Assembly: GCA_024655825.1 (NCBI GenBank)
Contig: JANLFJ010000002.1
Location: 62,001 to 126,000, forward strand
Source of the DNA: Peptococcaceae bacterium
GTDB lineage: Bacteria > Bacillota > Peptococcia > DRI-13 > PHAD01
Length of the DNA: 64,000 nucleotides
Direction: 5' to 3'
Every line of letters starts with the position of its first letter. The first letter of the stretch is position 1. This document shows positions 35,979-43,829 of this stretch, one piece after another. The translations under genes were made by a program, and so were the position numbers. Below the pieces are notes generated by a model. It saw only the letters and a program-made list of their open reading frames with translations, was not told the DNA's origin and made no database searches.

Positions 35979-36989
35979 CTAAAGGCTGCTTCTCTTCGCC
36001 CCAGTCCATACCCAGCCCATGTGGTCCGTCACGCTAACAAAGCCAAAACCGTGTGCGGCATACCATTCGACCATCTCCCGGCGGGAAAGTTCGCCGTCCG
36101 AGCGGTCTGAATGGCTGTGGAGGTTACCGCGCAGCCACACTCCTTCACCGGTATAAGGATTACTAACACATCCAGGTCCGTCAACGAAGAAAGGCTGGGT
36201 AAACACCCATGCCGGTCCCGGAAACTCAACCTCGACCCGCACGTACCCTTCGTCTCCTTGGGGGAGATACTCAGCCCGGGTTCCCATTCCCCTGGCCAGC
36301 ACCTTGCCTCCAAGTCCCACGAACCTCAGTTTCCCAGGTTGCTCCAGTAGGATAACCACGCGGCCGCCCTCCAGGCCCAAATCCCGCAGCAAAGGTCCCG
36401 TACTGGCATAGAACCGACCCGCCCGCAACGCCTCCAACACCGACTGCTCGTCTGGCCCCGCGCACTTCGCCACCACAAAGCGGCGACCCATGCTGGATTC
36501 GTCATGGGCATCATCCGAGGCTACGCCCCATACCGGCGGCCCCCCAGTACGAATCCTTTCCGCTAGCAGGCCGTCCCAAATGGCCAGAGAGGCGTCCTCT
36601 CCCGGTAGGATTTCCATGGCAAATGGGCCTCCCAGCAGAAAGAGTGCCTCCGGCTGGTCAAAAACCCTGCCCACCCAAGGGTGGGCAACTATGGGAACAC
36701 CCCCGTCGTGCAGGACGTAGTCGATTACTTCCTGAACAGTACCCGACGATTGGAATAGATTCATCCCCCCTGTTGCCTTGAGCGCCCCCGACAGCCACAG
36801 TCTAGTTGGAGGCAGTCCTACCACTACGAGATGCAACTCGTTTGCAGTAAGCTCGCTGCCGGGCAGGATCACTATCTCCTGGGGCAGAGTACCACCCCCG
36901 CCATACCACCAGAACACAAACGGTATGGCAAACAGAAAGATCCATAACCAGGAACCGGGGTGGAGCCAGGCTGATCTTATGATCCTCAT
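35979..36989 (-). CDS. CehA/McbA-like PHP metallohydrolase with permuted domain order
   Basis: 336 residues. After one N-terminal helix (about 12-30) the chain begins in mid-domain with EIVILPGSELTANELHLVVVG, then VPIVAHPWVG, GVASDDAHD and RAGRFYASTGP, and the usual end (AWVFTQPFFV). Only then comes what is normally the start of the PHP domain: NPYTGEGVWLRGNLHSHSD with the HxH metal motif and VSVTDH. All parts are present once but rotated. Start at 36989 with AAGGAGG upstream. The region is more GC-rich than its surroundings, suggesting transfer. Likely a membrane-anchored phosphoesterase or hydrolase. Confidence 0.7.
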   Translation of the reverse strand: MRIIRSAWLHPGSWLWIFLFAIPFVFWWYGGGGTLPQEIVILPGSELTANELHLVVVGLPPTRLWLSGALKATGGMNLFQSSGTVQEVIDYVLHDGGVPIVAHPWVGRVFDQPEALFLLGGPFAMEILPGEDASLAIWDGLLAERIRTGGPPVWGVASDDAHDESSMGRRFVVAKCAGPDEQSVLEALRAGRFYASTGPLLRDLGLEGGRVVILLEQPGKLRFVGLGGKVLARGMGTRAEYLPQGDEGYVRVEVEFPGPAWVFTQPFFVDGPGCVSNPYTGEGVWLRGNLHSHSDRSDGELSRREMVEWYAAHGFGFVSVTDHMGWVWTGAKRSSL

Positions 36990-37171
36990 CTCCAGTAGCT
37001 TCCTCCTTCACAACGGCCGGTAGATAGTACCAGCATACCATGGTTTCCTATGGCCAGATAAACTCCCGCCGGATAAAACGTACCCAGCCCAAAAAAGAGA
37101 AGCACCGCCAGATGCGCCGCGGACCACGGAGCCGTCTTTGTTTTTGCGTTGCACAGTTCGAATGTACATGC
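36986..37171 (-). pseudogene. C-terminal fragment of a membrane protein gene
   Basis: A 61-codon minus-strand frame whose TGA overlaps the ATG of the PHP gene (ATGA). It contains a hydrophobic stretch AHLAVLLFFGLGTFYPAGVY followed by LAIGNHGMLVL. There is no start codon or upstream continuation, so it looks like the end of a gene cut off near 37171. From 37172 to 37392 the sequence is AT-rich with no gene that I can support. Confidence 0.45.
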
Positions 37172-37392
37172 TTACGTTATTCGACGCAAGTTAGCTAATT
37201 CCTGCTGGCAAATTAAAAATGTGTGCCTACGGCTTTTTGCGTTTTCTCTAGTTTTGCGCCCGGTAAAGGCTTGCTATTGCTAGATCGTGGTTTCTGTATG
37301 TGCCTCAAAACTGTCGAACTCGGCGTTGAATGAGGCCTCTGAAAAACCTCTATATCATCTTTTTAGGCCATTTGCGGTTCTAATTTGATTTT

Positions 37393-37680
37393 TTGCGCCA
37401 TTTTTTTCGCATTGAGGCATATATATGTACCGAAAAAGATAAACCTTTATCGCCAAAATACTACCGAAAAAAGAAATATTACCCAGTCTTGGAGCAGTTA
37501 AGCATTAAGAAACTAAGCCCTCATGCTTGTCGGCATACTTTTGCCAGTTTAATGGCTAGGGCTAAAGTGGACCCGCTCTATATAAAAAAGATAATCGGTC
37601 ATTCAAACTATGCTTTTATGGCCAATACCTATACTCACACTGACATTGAAGAACTTAAAAAAGCAATAAACACTATATAA
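37393..37680 (+). pseudogene. Tyrosine recombinase (phage-type integrase), C-terminal remnant
   Basis: About 90 codons with the last catalytic motifs of tyrosine recombinases: HACRHTFASLMA (His-x-x-Arg), IGHSN (His) and the nucleophile in ANTYTHT. The N-terminal DNA-binding domain and the first catalytic Arg are missing, and the sequence before about 37420 does not look coding. It lies 130 bp from the 3' end of tRNA-Val, the usual attachment place, so it marks an old integrated element. Confidence 0.8.
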
Positions 37681-37760
37681 TTTTTGTTAGTTACTTGTTA
37701 GTTACCGCCCTAATTTTCAGCGATTTACAGAGACTTTTTGCCTATATGGTAGAATATGTT

Positions 37761-37794
37761 AAAAGCCTACAATCCTTTAGGACTGTGGGCTTTT
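37761..37794 (-). terminator. Terminator after tRNA-Val
   Basis: A 15-bp imperfect stem (AAAAGCCTACAATCC against GGACTGTGGGCTTTT) with a four-base loop, 13 bases beyond the 3' end of tRNA-Val. Confidence 0.65.
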
Positions 37795-37806
37795 GGGTTT
37801 TCTTTA

Positions 37807-37884
37807 TGGTGGGCGGTACTGGGTTCGAACCAGTGACCCCATGCATGTCAAGCATGTACTCTAACCAGACTGAGCTAACCGCCC
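37807..37884 (-). tRNA. tRNA-Val(GAC)
   Basis: Minus strand: acceptor GGGCGGT/ACCGCCC, D-arm with TTAGCTCAG, anticodon stem CATGC/GCATG around TTGACAT (anticodon GAC, reading GUC/GUU), T-arm with GGTTCGAACC, discriminator A and encoded CCA at 37809-37807. Confidence 0.95.
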
Positions 37885-37911
37885 GTATTCTTGACATAAT
37901 GCCTATGCTTT

Positions 37912-37940
37912 ATTATAATTTGGTAGGCGGCTGTTGTCAA
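37912..37940 (-). promoter_or_regulatory. tRNA-Val promoter
   Basis: Consensus TTGACA (37940-37935) and TATAAT (37917-37912) on the minus strand with a 17-base spacer. Confidence 0.85.
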
Positions 37941-37988
37941 ATGAGAATCATTTACTTCTTTTGCAATGTGTAGTCCAAAAACAACCAA

Positions 37989-38017
37989 TTGCATAGAAGA
38001 AAGAACACTGTTATAAT
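37989..38017 (+). promoter_or_regulatory. tRNA-His promoter
   Basis: TTGCAT (37989-37994) and TATAAT (38012-38017) with a 17-base spacer, 17 bases before the tRNA. Confidence 0.8.
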
Positions 38018-38034
38018 AAGGACAAGCATGAAAA

Positions 38035-38107
38035 GGGGATTGTGGTGCAGAGGTCGCACTCAGGTTCGTGGCACCTGAATACGTGGGTTCGATTCCCACC
38101 GGTCCTC
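38035..38107 (+). tRNA. tRNA-His(GTG), divergent
   Basis: Cloverleaf: extra G(-1) at 38035 facing C73 at 38107 (the histidine identity pair), acceptor GGGATTG/CGGTCCT with three G-U pairs, D-stem GTGC/GCAC with GG in the loop, anticodon stem CAGGT/ACCTG around TCGTGGC (anticodon GTG), variable loop AATAC, T-arm GTGGG-TTCGATT-CCCAC. Position 33 is C, not the near-universal U, and CCA is not encoded. It has a good promoter and terminator, so it is expressed, but function is uncertain. Confidence 0.7.
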
Positions 38108-38140
38108 TTCGGCGCATCTTATCATGGATGCGTTGTTTTG

Positions 38141-38171
38141 AAACCCTTTTGAAAGGGTTTTATTTTTTTTT
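38141..38171 (+). terminator. Terminator after tRNA-His
   Basis: AAACCCTTT and AAAGGGTTT form a nine-pair stem followed by a run of ten T broken by one A. Confidence 0.85.
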
Positions 38172-38249
38172 GCTCATGGCAGGAATATTATGTAAATATG
38201 TTAAATATTACCATTATGTGCTTTTATATGCTTTCGGAGGTGCCCGTCT

Positions 38250-39503
38250 GTGATACCTGCTTTAAAAAAAATAATCCCCGGCTCAGCCTTCTTCTTAACG
38301 CTGGTCCTGTTCTTGTTTTCCCCAGCTTTGCCGGCGGCCAATTCCCCCTGGGAAATTGAAAAGGGAGAAAAAATGATTGAAGGGATCTTGCTTTCCCTCG
38401 ACAGCGAACGTGTCCGGATAAAAACCTTCCGGCACCATCAAGATTTTCCGCTGGCTCCTGATGCGCTCCTCGCTCTCATGGGCAGGCAGTCGGGACGGCT
38501 TGTCTCGCATGTTCATTTTCCCACAAACATTGAGGTAGAACTGTACATAAACGCCTCGGGCGCCGTCAGGGCTATCCGCAACAGGCAGGTCTCCCTTAAA
38601 CTTCCTGAAGGTGCAGCGCTGCAGGGCTGGGGCCATCAAGCCTTATTGAGTCCCGATGGCCAATATTACTTGCTGTACCACCGGGAAACCGGTCTTCACC
38701 TGTACAGTAAACAGCAGGCGCAGCCTTCAGCCTTTCTCGCCGGCAGCCCCACGGCGGACTGGAACGCAAGCGGCGAGATAGCCCTGGGCTTGCCCGATAA
38801 AATCATGATTTACAACCCCCGCAAAAAAACGAAAAAAAATTTGCCCTTACCCGCTTTGCCAAAAGGAACTTCACGCGTCATCACAGCTTTAAAATGGAAC
38901 TGCGCAGGAAACAAGCTTTTTTACGTCGCTGTTGAAGATGTACCCGATACCGGGAGCGACCTCTGTTCGCTGGCCGTCATGGATAAAAACGGCTGCCTGC
39001 TGGGAAGCAAGCCGGTCGCCAACCTTGGCCCAGCCGTTTGGTTGAAAAACGACCGCATTCTCTATATCTCTTATGAAAATATGGACGGTGACAGGGGCCG
39101 GATCATGCTCTGGGATTATCTTTCAGAACAGGAGGAATTCTTTTGGGCAGGCAGGGAGGAAGACTGCACCGGCCTGGCCTATAACCCGAAGACTGAGGTC
39201 CTGGCTTTTACCGCCAAAAAATTTGCGGGAGAAAGCCTTTACCTGCTCAAGGCCAACAGCGGAAAACCGGTCCTTGCCCTAAGCTGGCCGTTTCCGCTTC
39301 GCAACCTGCAGTGGTCGCCGGGTGGCGCTCTCTTTTTCTGGGATGAATACAACAACTGCGTTTATGAACTGCAAAACGAGGACCAGCTTGCGCTTCCCCG
39401 CGCCGCCGGCTATCTTCCCCCGGCCGGGACAGGAAAAGACGGGTTTGTCTACTTCCTGTCGGAGCCCCTGGAAGAACCCCAGCAGCCTTTTTTCAAGCAA
39501 TAA
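38250..39503 (+). CDS. Exported beta-propeller-like protein
   Basis: 417 residues from a GTG at 38250 (CGGAGG upstream). Residues 1-30 are a signal peptide ending in Ala-Leu-Pro-Ala-Ala. The rest contains repeated strands with Ser-Pro-Asp-Gly-type turns (LLSPDGQYYLLYH, TADWNASGEIALG, NLQWSPGGALFFW), as in TolB/WD40-like propellers. No enzyme motif is seen. It lies 102 bases upstream of the PqqD-like gene on the same strand and may belong to the RiPP locus, for example in sensing or immunity, but this is only position-based. Confidence 0.6.
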   Translation: MIPALKKIIPGSAFFLTLVLFLFSPALPAANSPWEIEKGEKMIEGILLSLDSERVRIKTFRHHQDFPLAPDALLALMGRQSGRLVSHVHFPTNIEVELYINASGAVRAIRNRQVSLKLPEGAALQGWGHQALLSPDGQYYLLYHRETGLHLYSKQQAQPSAFLAGSPTADWNASGEIALGLPDKIMIYNPRKKTKKNLPLPALPKGTSRVITALKWNCAGNKLFYVAVEDVPDTGSDLCSLAVMDKNGCLLGSKPVANLGPAVWLKNDRILYISYENMDGDRGRIMLWDYLSEQEEFFWAGREEDCTGLAYNPKTEVLAFTAKKFAGESLYLLKANSGKPVLALSWPFPLRNLQWSPGGALFFWDEYNNCVYELQNEDQLALPRAAGYLPPAGTGKDGFVYFLSEPLEEPQQPFFKQ

Positions 39504-39605
39504 AAACAACGGAAAAGGTAATGGCAACTTTATGGCGAATATAACTTATTGAATCCGTAATCATACTTTCATCTTTTAGACCGAAATGAAAGGAGCCATA
39601 AAATT

Positions 39606-39905
39606 TTGAAGAATACCATAAGTTGTGAAAGCTTCCCCTTAAAAAAACCAGACGCGGCTTACCGGACAATCCTTTCTGAATTAATCCTCTTAAACCTGGA
39701 CAACGGCTTTTACTACAGTGCCAACGAAGTTGGCTCAAGACTGTGGGAGCTTTGTGACGGCAAAAGACCCGTAAAGGACCTCATCGCCATAATCAGCGAG
39801 GAATACGAGGTTGCTGAAGAAGAGGCGGCAGGCGACGTGCTTGAATTCATAGGTGATTTGTACCGTGAAGGACTTATCACGCTCCAAGATGAACCGGAAA
39901 ATTAA
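39606..39905 (+). CDS. PqqD-like RiPP recognition element (lasso B1-type)
   Basis: 99 residues from a TTG ten bases after AAAGGAG. The PqqD fold is recognisable: LILLNLDNGFYYSANEVGSR, LWELCDGKRPVKDLIAII, then an acidic helix and a C-terminal LYREGLITL. Free-standing PqqD-like proteins grip the leader of a RiPP precursor and present it to the B2 peptidase. The gene overlaps the B2 gene by 17 bases. The expected partner, a leader with YxxP.L spacing, is encoded at 44913-45029. Confidence 0.9.
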   Translation: MKNTISCESFPLKKPDAAYRTILSELILLNLDNGFYYSANEVGSRLWELCDGKRPVKDLIAIISEEYEVAEEEAAGDVLEFIGDLYREGLITLQDEPEN

Positions 39906-40317
39906 AGATGCGCCCCGCATAATTTGGTTTTGCCTGCGCGTATTCATGGCAGCTCTCCTGCTTTCTGCTCTTCTTCCGGCAATCAAGTTCCCGCGCCTGC
40001 TGAAAATCATTCACTACAGGCAAACGGCCGCGCCTGAAAAAAGAATTGATTCCCAAGACATTATCCGGATAGTCAATTTCGTTGCCCGGTTAAAATATTT
40101 TGTTATCAGGAACAATTGCCTGAAAAAATCTCTTCTTCTATACTATTTCCTGGGAAAAACCGGCTTAAAAAACCTCGAACTCGTAATCGGCGTGAAAAAA
40201 AACACCGGCCGGCTGTCGGGCCACAGCTGGCTTGCCCTGGACAGCCGTCCATTTCTCGAGGACTGGGATTCCATAAAGGAGTTCCAAATTATTTATTCGT
40301 CAGGAGCCAGAAAGTGA
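39889..40317 (+). CDS. Lasso-type B2 leader peptidase (transglutaminase-like fold)
   Basis: 142 residues from the ATG at 39889. One N-terminal hydrophobic segment (about 10-30), then the catalytic Cys in NNCLKKSLLLYYFL, the His in GHSWLALD and a following Asp, the triad of McjB-C/B2 cysteine proteases. It cuts the leader from the precursor after the B1 protein has bound it. The GTG of the next gene overlaps its stop. An ATG at 39853 is open in frame but would overlap the B1 gene more. Confidence 0.9.
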   Translation: MNRKIKDAPRIIWFCLRVFMAALLLSALLPAIKFPRLLKIIHYRQTAAPEKRIDSQDIIRIVNFVARLKYFVIRNNCLKKSLLLYYFLGKTGLKNLELVIGVKKNTGRLSGHSWLALDSRPFLEDWDSIKEFQIIYSSGARK

Positions 40318-41288
40318 GCAAGACTTATAAACATCATTATTTTGAAATCGGGCCTATCGCGCTAAAAATCGGTTCGGACTCCGGCGCTTTGCTTGAAGCC
40401 GTCCGCTCATGGCTGCAGCCCTTTGCCTGCGATAAACAGACCCAGCGTGCACAAATCAGCGCTCTTTTGCTCAGCTGCGACGAGGATAGAGCCGTGCCCT
40501 TCAAGCTTCCAAAAGACATTCCCTGTTTCTTTGAAGGGCCATCGACCAGGTATTTTTCATATAAAGGCCTGCTGGTGGCCGACTTCCCGAAGTTGGGAAA
40601 GGCCGTGATTAACAGGGAGCAGGGAAAATTTTTGGGTTTGGCTTATACCTCCCGCCTCCTGGCGTCTCCCTGGGACCTCGAGCACTTCCTTCACCCCATC
40701 TGGGAACTCCTGCGGCAAAAAGGAGTCTACCAGTACCATGCGGGCGCGGTTTGCCTGAATGAGCGGGGCCTGCTTCTGGCCGGAAAATCGGGCCAGGGAA
40801 AAACCACCTTAACCCTTGACCTTATCTCGCGGGGGTTCCTTTTCCTGGCCGATGATACCTGTTTTTTGCGCAATGCGGAAACGGGCGTTGAGGTCATCGG
40901 GTTTGGCGAACCCGTGCGCGTTTTTCCCGAAAACGTATCCCACATCAAAGAGTTGGCCTGCCTGAAAAGCGGCCAGCGAAACGACAAGATCAGCCTGGCT
41001 GTGGAACAACATTATCCTGAAGCGAATAAAAAAAGCTGCTCTCTCAGCGGCATCCTCTTCCCCTCCTGGGTTCCCGGCGAAAAAAGCCGGTTGGTGGCAC
41101 TATCCCCCGCCCAGGCCGCGCTGGAACTGCTGCCGCTTACGATGGTCTGCTTTGACGCCGGCACGTCACGGCGGCATTTTGACCTCAACTGCCGTCTTGT
41201 TTCAGAACTCCCCTGCGCCGTATTAAAAATGGGGAAGGACAGAGAACGCTGGCATCCTCTGGTCCTGGACTTTATTGAAAACCGCTAG
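40314..41288 (+). CDS. HprK-like kinase of a lasso-type RiPP locus
   Basis: 324 residues from a GTG at 40314 with AGGAG seven bases upstream; the frame open to 40116 is inside the B2 gene. The C-terminal half has the HPr-kinase/PEPCK-like P-loop GKSGQGKTTLTL near residue 162, after a YQYHAGAVCL segment, and a FLADDT motif (Walker B-like). HprK-like kinases in lasso clusters such as paeninodin phosphorylate the C-terminal Ser of the precursor. Here the precursor core contains two Ser residues. Alternative: a self-protection or regulatory kinase. Confidence 0.85.
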   Translation: MSKTYKHHYFEIGPIALKIGSDSGALLEAVRSWLQPFACDKQTQRAQISALLLSCDEDRAVPFKLPKDIPCFFEGPSTRYFSYKGLLVADFPKLGKAVINREQGKFLGLAYTSRLLASPWDLEHFLHPIWELLRQKGVYQYHAGAVCLNERGLLLAGKSGQGKTTLTLDLISRGFLFLADDTCFLRNAETGVEVIGFGEPVRVFPENVSHIKELACLKSGQRNDKISLAVEQHYPEANKKSCSLSGILFPSWVPGEKSRLVALSPAQAALELLPLTMVCFDAGTSRRHFDLNCRLVSELPCAVLKMGKDRERWHPLVLDFIENR

Positions 41289-41317
41289 ACATTTTCCTTA
41301 GAAGCTGGTGTCAGTAA

Positions 41318-42277
41318 ATGTTGTTTGACCCAACAGCAAAAAGCGAAGCGGGCTGGTACGCCCCCATGTTTTTATACAGCCTGCATCCCGCCGCATTCCC
41401 CCTGGAAAAAGACGGTGAGGAAATAAGGAACACCATGCGGCAGATCGGGCTTCGAAACCTGAGCCTGGAAAAAGAACTCGCCGGCATCTTAAAAGCGCTG
41501 GAAACCGTCCATGTTCCCGTCATTCTCCTCAAGGGATGCCACCTCGTCCAGGCAATATACCCATGGGACGTCAGACCCGTAGGGGATATGGACCTGCTTA
41601 TCAAGCGGGAGGATTTTCCCAGGGCGCACAAGGTCATCAGGGATTTGGGCTACCAACCCTGGATGGAAAATTTTCCCCTGTGGATTCACTGCCACTTCTC
41701 AGGCAAGCTCACCTATACGCGCTCGCGGGAAAAAGAACCTTTCATTCCCCTGGACCTTCACTTTTCCTTGGGCCCCTACCCTTATCTCGCCCGTATAGAG
41801 CCACCTGTCCTGTGGAACAAAGCCCGCGAAATACAGATTAACGGCCATAAGGCCTACACCCTTTGCCCCGAACACCTTCTCATCCATCTTAGCCTTCATC
41901 TCCTGCAGCACACTCCCGACCACTGGCCGGTATGCGGCTGCGACATCGCCGCCTTAATCCATCATGAAGGAAGCCGGTTTCCCTGGGAAGGTTTCCTGGT
42001 GGAAACAAAAAAAGCGGGTGTTAACCGGCCGGTACGTTTTGCTCTGGAAAAAGTCGGCGAAATGTTCGGCGAGCTTGTTCCCGAAGAGATTCTTAACCGC
42101 CTGGCCAAACTCCCGCCCGGCAAGCCGGGCTGGAACCTGAACCTGCACTTCGCCTGCCAGAAAAGCGAAGTCAAAAAATACTTGCTCCAGTTTTTAAGCA
42201 CCCCCGGCTGGCGGGCAAAACTGGGCTGCTTCCCTTACATCCTGCCATTTTTCCTGCGGAGGTTAAAAAACCGTTGA
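41318..42277 (+). CDS. Nucleotidyltransferase-family protein of the RiPP locus
   Basis: 319 residues. The nucleotidyltransferase core reads VILLKGCHLVQAIY, RPVGDMDLLIKREDFPRA (catalytic Asp-x-Asp) and LDLHFSL (third Asp), followed by a helical domain with HLLIHLSLHLLQH. Proteins of this family accompany HprK-like kinases in lasso clusters, where they are proposed to extend or modify the phosphorylated peptide. It overlaps the ABC ATPase gene by four bases. Confidence 0.85.
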   Translation: MLFDPTAKSEAGWYAPMFLYSLHPAAFPLEKDGEEIRNTMRQIGLRNLSLEKELAGILKALETVHVPVILLKGCHLVQAIYPWDVRPVGDMDLLIKREDFPRAHKVIRDLGYQPWMENFPLWIHCHFSGKLTYTRSREKEPFIPLDLHFSLGPYPYLARIEPPVLWNKAREIQINGHKAYTLCPEHLLIHLSLHLLQHTPDHWPVCGCDIAALIHHEGSRFPWEGFLVETKKAGVNRPVRFALEKVGEMFGELVPEEILNRLAKLPPGKPGWNLNLHFACQKSEVKKYLLQFLSTPGWRAKLGCFPYILPFFLRRLKNR

Positions 42278-43050
42278 ATTATGCCCTCTCACTCAGTAAT
42301 GTGTCCAAAACATACCAGGTTTCGCGGCTGCCTTTTGGCCGGAAAACCGTTTATACGGCCCTTTCCGGCATTTCGCTCAATATTATGCGGGGAGAGGTTT
42401 TCGCCCTGCTGGGGCCTAATGGAGCCGGCAAAACCACCCTGATCAAGATCATCTGCGGCCTGATCCGGCCAACTGAAGGAAGTGTTAAGATCAACGGGCA
42501 CGATGCCCTCAGGGATGAGGTTGAGGCCAAAAAAAGCATCGGCTGCTGCCTGGAAAGCGAGCGAAGTTTTTATTACCGGATTTCCGGCAGGCAAAACCTC
42601 GCTTTTTTTGCCTCCCTGGACAACCTGAAAAGAAAAGAGGCCGCCGAAAAGGCGGGCGCTTTATTAAAGGTCCTGGACCTGGACAGTGTCGCCGACACGC
42701 CGTTTATGCACTATTCCTCCGGGCAAAGGCAGCGTCTTAACTTGGCCCGCGCCCTCCTGAAGGACCCGTCTATAATCATCCTTGATGAACCCACAAAAAG
42801 CCTGGACCCCGGAGCTGCCGAAAACTTCTGGAAGGTCTTGAAAGAATGGGTGGCAAACGAACCTGAAAGAACGGTCCTTTTCTCAACCCACAGCCTGGAA
42901 GAAGCGGAAAGATTCGGCACCAGCCTGGCTTTCCTCGACGAAGGCAAAGTCAAGGCTCACGGAAGCCTTCAAGAAATTAGGCGGCGGTTCAAACAGGAAA
43001 GCCTGCGGGCCGTATACCGGCAGGTAATTGATAAAGGAGGGCTGGATTGA
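42274..43050 (+). CDS. ABC exporter ATPase
   Basis: 258 residues from a TTG overlapping the upstream stop. Walker A GPNGAGKTT, signature YSSGQRQRLNLARALL, Walker B IIILDEPTKSLDP and the switch His in FSTHSLEEA. It belongs to the DrrA/CcmA-like group that pairs with ABC-2 permeases, here the next gene, and probably powers export of the mature peptide or immunity. Confidence 0.92.
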   Translation: MNYALSLSNVSKTYQVSRLPFGRKTVYTALSGISLNIMRGEVFALLGPNGAGKTTLIKIICGLIRPTEGSVKINGHDALRDEVEAKKSIGCCLESERSFYYRISGRQNLAFFASLDNLKRKEAAEKAGALLKVLDLDSVADTPFMHYSSGQRQRLNLARALLKDPSIIILDEPTKSLDPGAAENFWKVLKEWVANEPERTVLFSTHSLEEAERFGTSLAFLDEGKVKAHGSLQEIRRRFKQESLRAVYRQVIDKGGLD

Positions 43051-43051
43051 C

Positions 43052-43828
43052 TTGCTGGAAAGAGGGATAGCGTTTATAAAACGCGATTTTTTAATTGATA
43101 CCAGTTACCGGGTTAATTTTCTCTTGAACATATTGAACACCTTTTTCCGCGTATCTTTTTTTTATTTCTTTTCACTTTTTATTGGTGTGGAAAATTATTT
43201 TCCTTTTGTTCTGGTGGGCATAGCCCTCTTTGATTATTTTTCTGTTCTTACCCGTTCCTTTTCGGAAACCCTGCGGGAAGCCCAGCAGGAAGGGACGCTG
43301 GAAGCATTGGCCTCAACCTTAACGCCCCTTTTCATTTGTATTGTTTTTTCCGGTCTTTACCCGCTCCTGTACACTGTTTTCCAAATTCTTTTGTACTTTA
43401 TCATCGGCGCCAGCTTCTATCACCTTTCTTTGGCCGGCGCGAATTATCCCGCCGCCCTGCTCGTCATGCTCACCGCCACTTTTTCTTTTGCCGGGTTCGG
43501 CCTTCTCTCCAGCATTTTCGTCCTTGTTTACAAACGCGGCGACCCGCTGATCTGGGTGTTAAACAGCCTCTCCTGGCTGCTTTCGGGAACACTGTATCCC
43601 GTTGCCGTGCTGCCCGGCTGGCTGCAGCAGGCCACAAAACTGCTGCCGCTCACCCACGCCCTCCAGGCCCTGCGGCTTACTCTTCTTGAGGGCGCTCCCC
43701 TCAGTAAGGCAGCCGTCCCCCTGGCTTTCCTGGCCGCCCTTTTCTTCATTACCAGTTCTCTGTTTATTTTCTTGTTTCCACGCGCCCTAAAAAAAGTAAA
43801 AAACGCGGCAGGCCTTTCCCAGTATTAG
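43052..43828 (+). CDS. ABC-2 type permease
   Basis: 258 residues from a TTG at 43052 after AAAGGAGG (the ribosome site lies inside the end of the ATPase gene). Six hydrophobic helices with the ABC-2 pattern, including a short amphipathic N-terminus, a LREAQQEGTLEALASTLTP coupling segment and a late LSGTLYPVAVLPGWLQ motif. It ends one base before the convergent glycosyltransferase gene. Confidence 0.88.
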   Translation: MLERGIAFIKRDFLIDTSYRVNFLLNILNTFFRVSFFYFFSLFIGVENYFPFVLVGIALFDYFSVLTRSFSETLREAQQEGTLEALASTLTPLFICIVFSGLYPLLYTVFQILLYFIIGASFYHLSLAGANYPAALLVMLTATFSFAGFGLLSSIFVLVYKRGDPLIWVLNSLSWLLSGTLYPVAVLPGWLQQATKLLPLTHALQALRLTLLEGAPLSKAAVPLAFLAALFFITSSLFIFLFPRALKKVKNAAGLSQY

Positions 43829-43829
43829 T

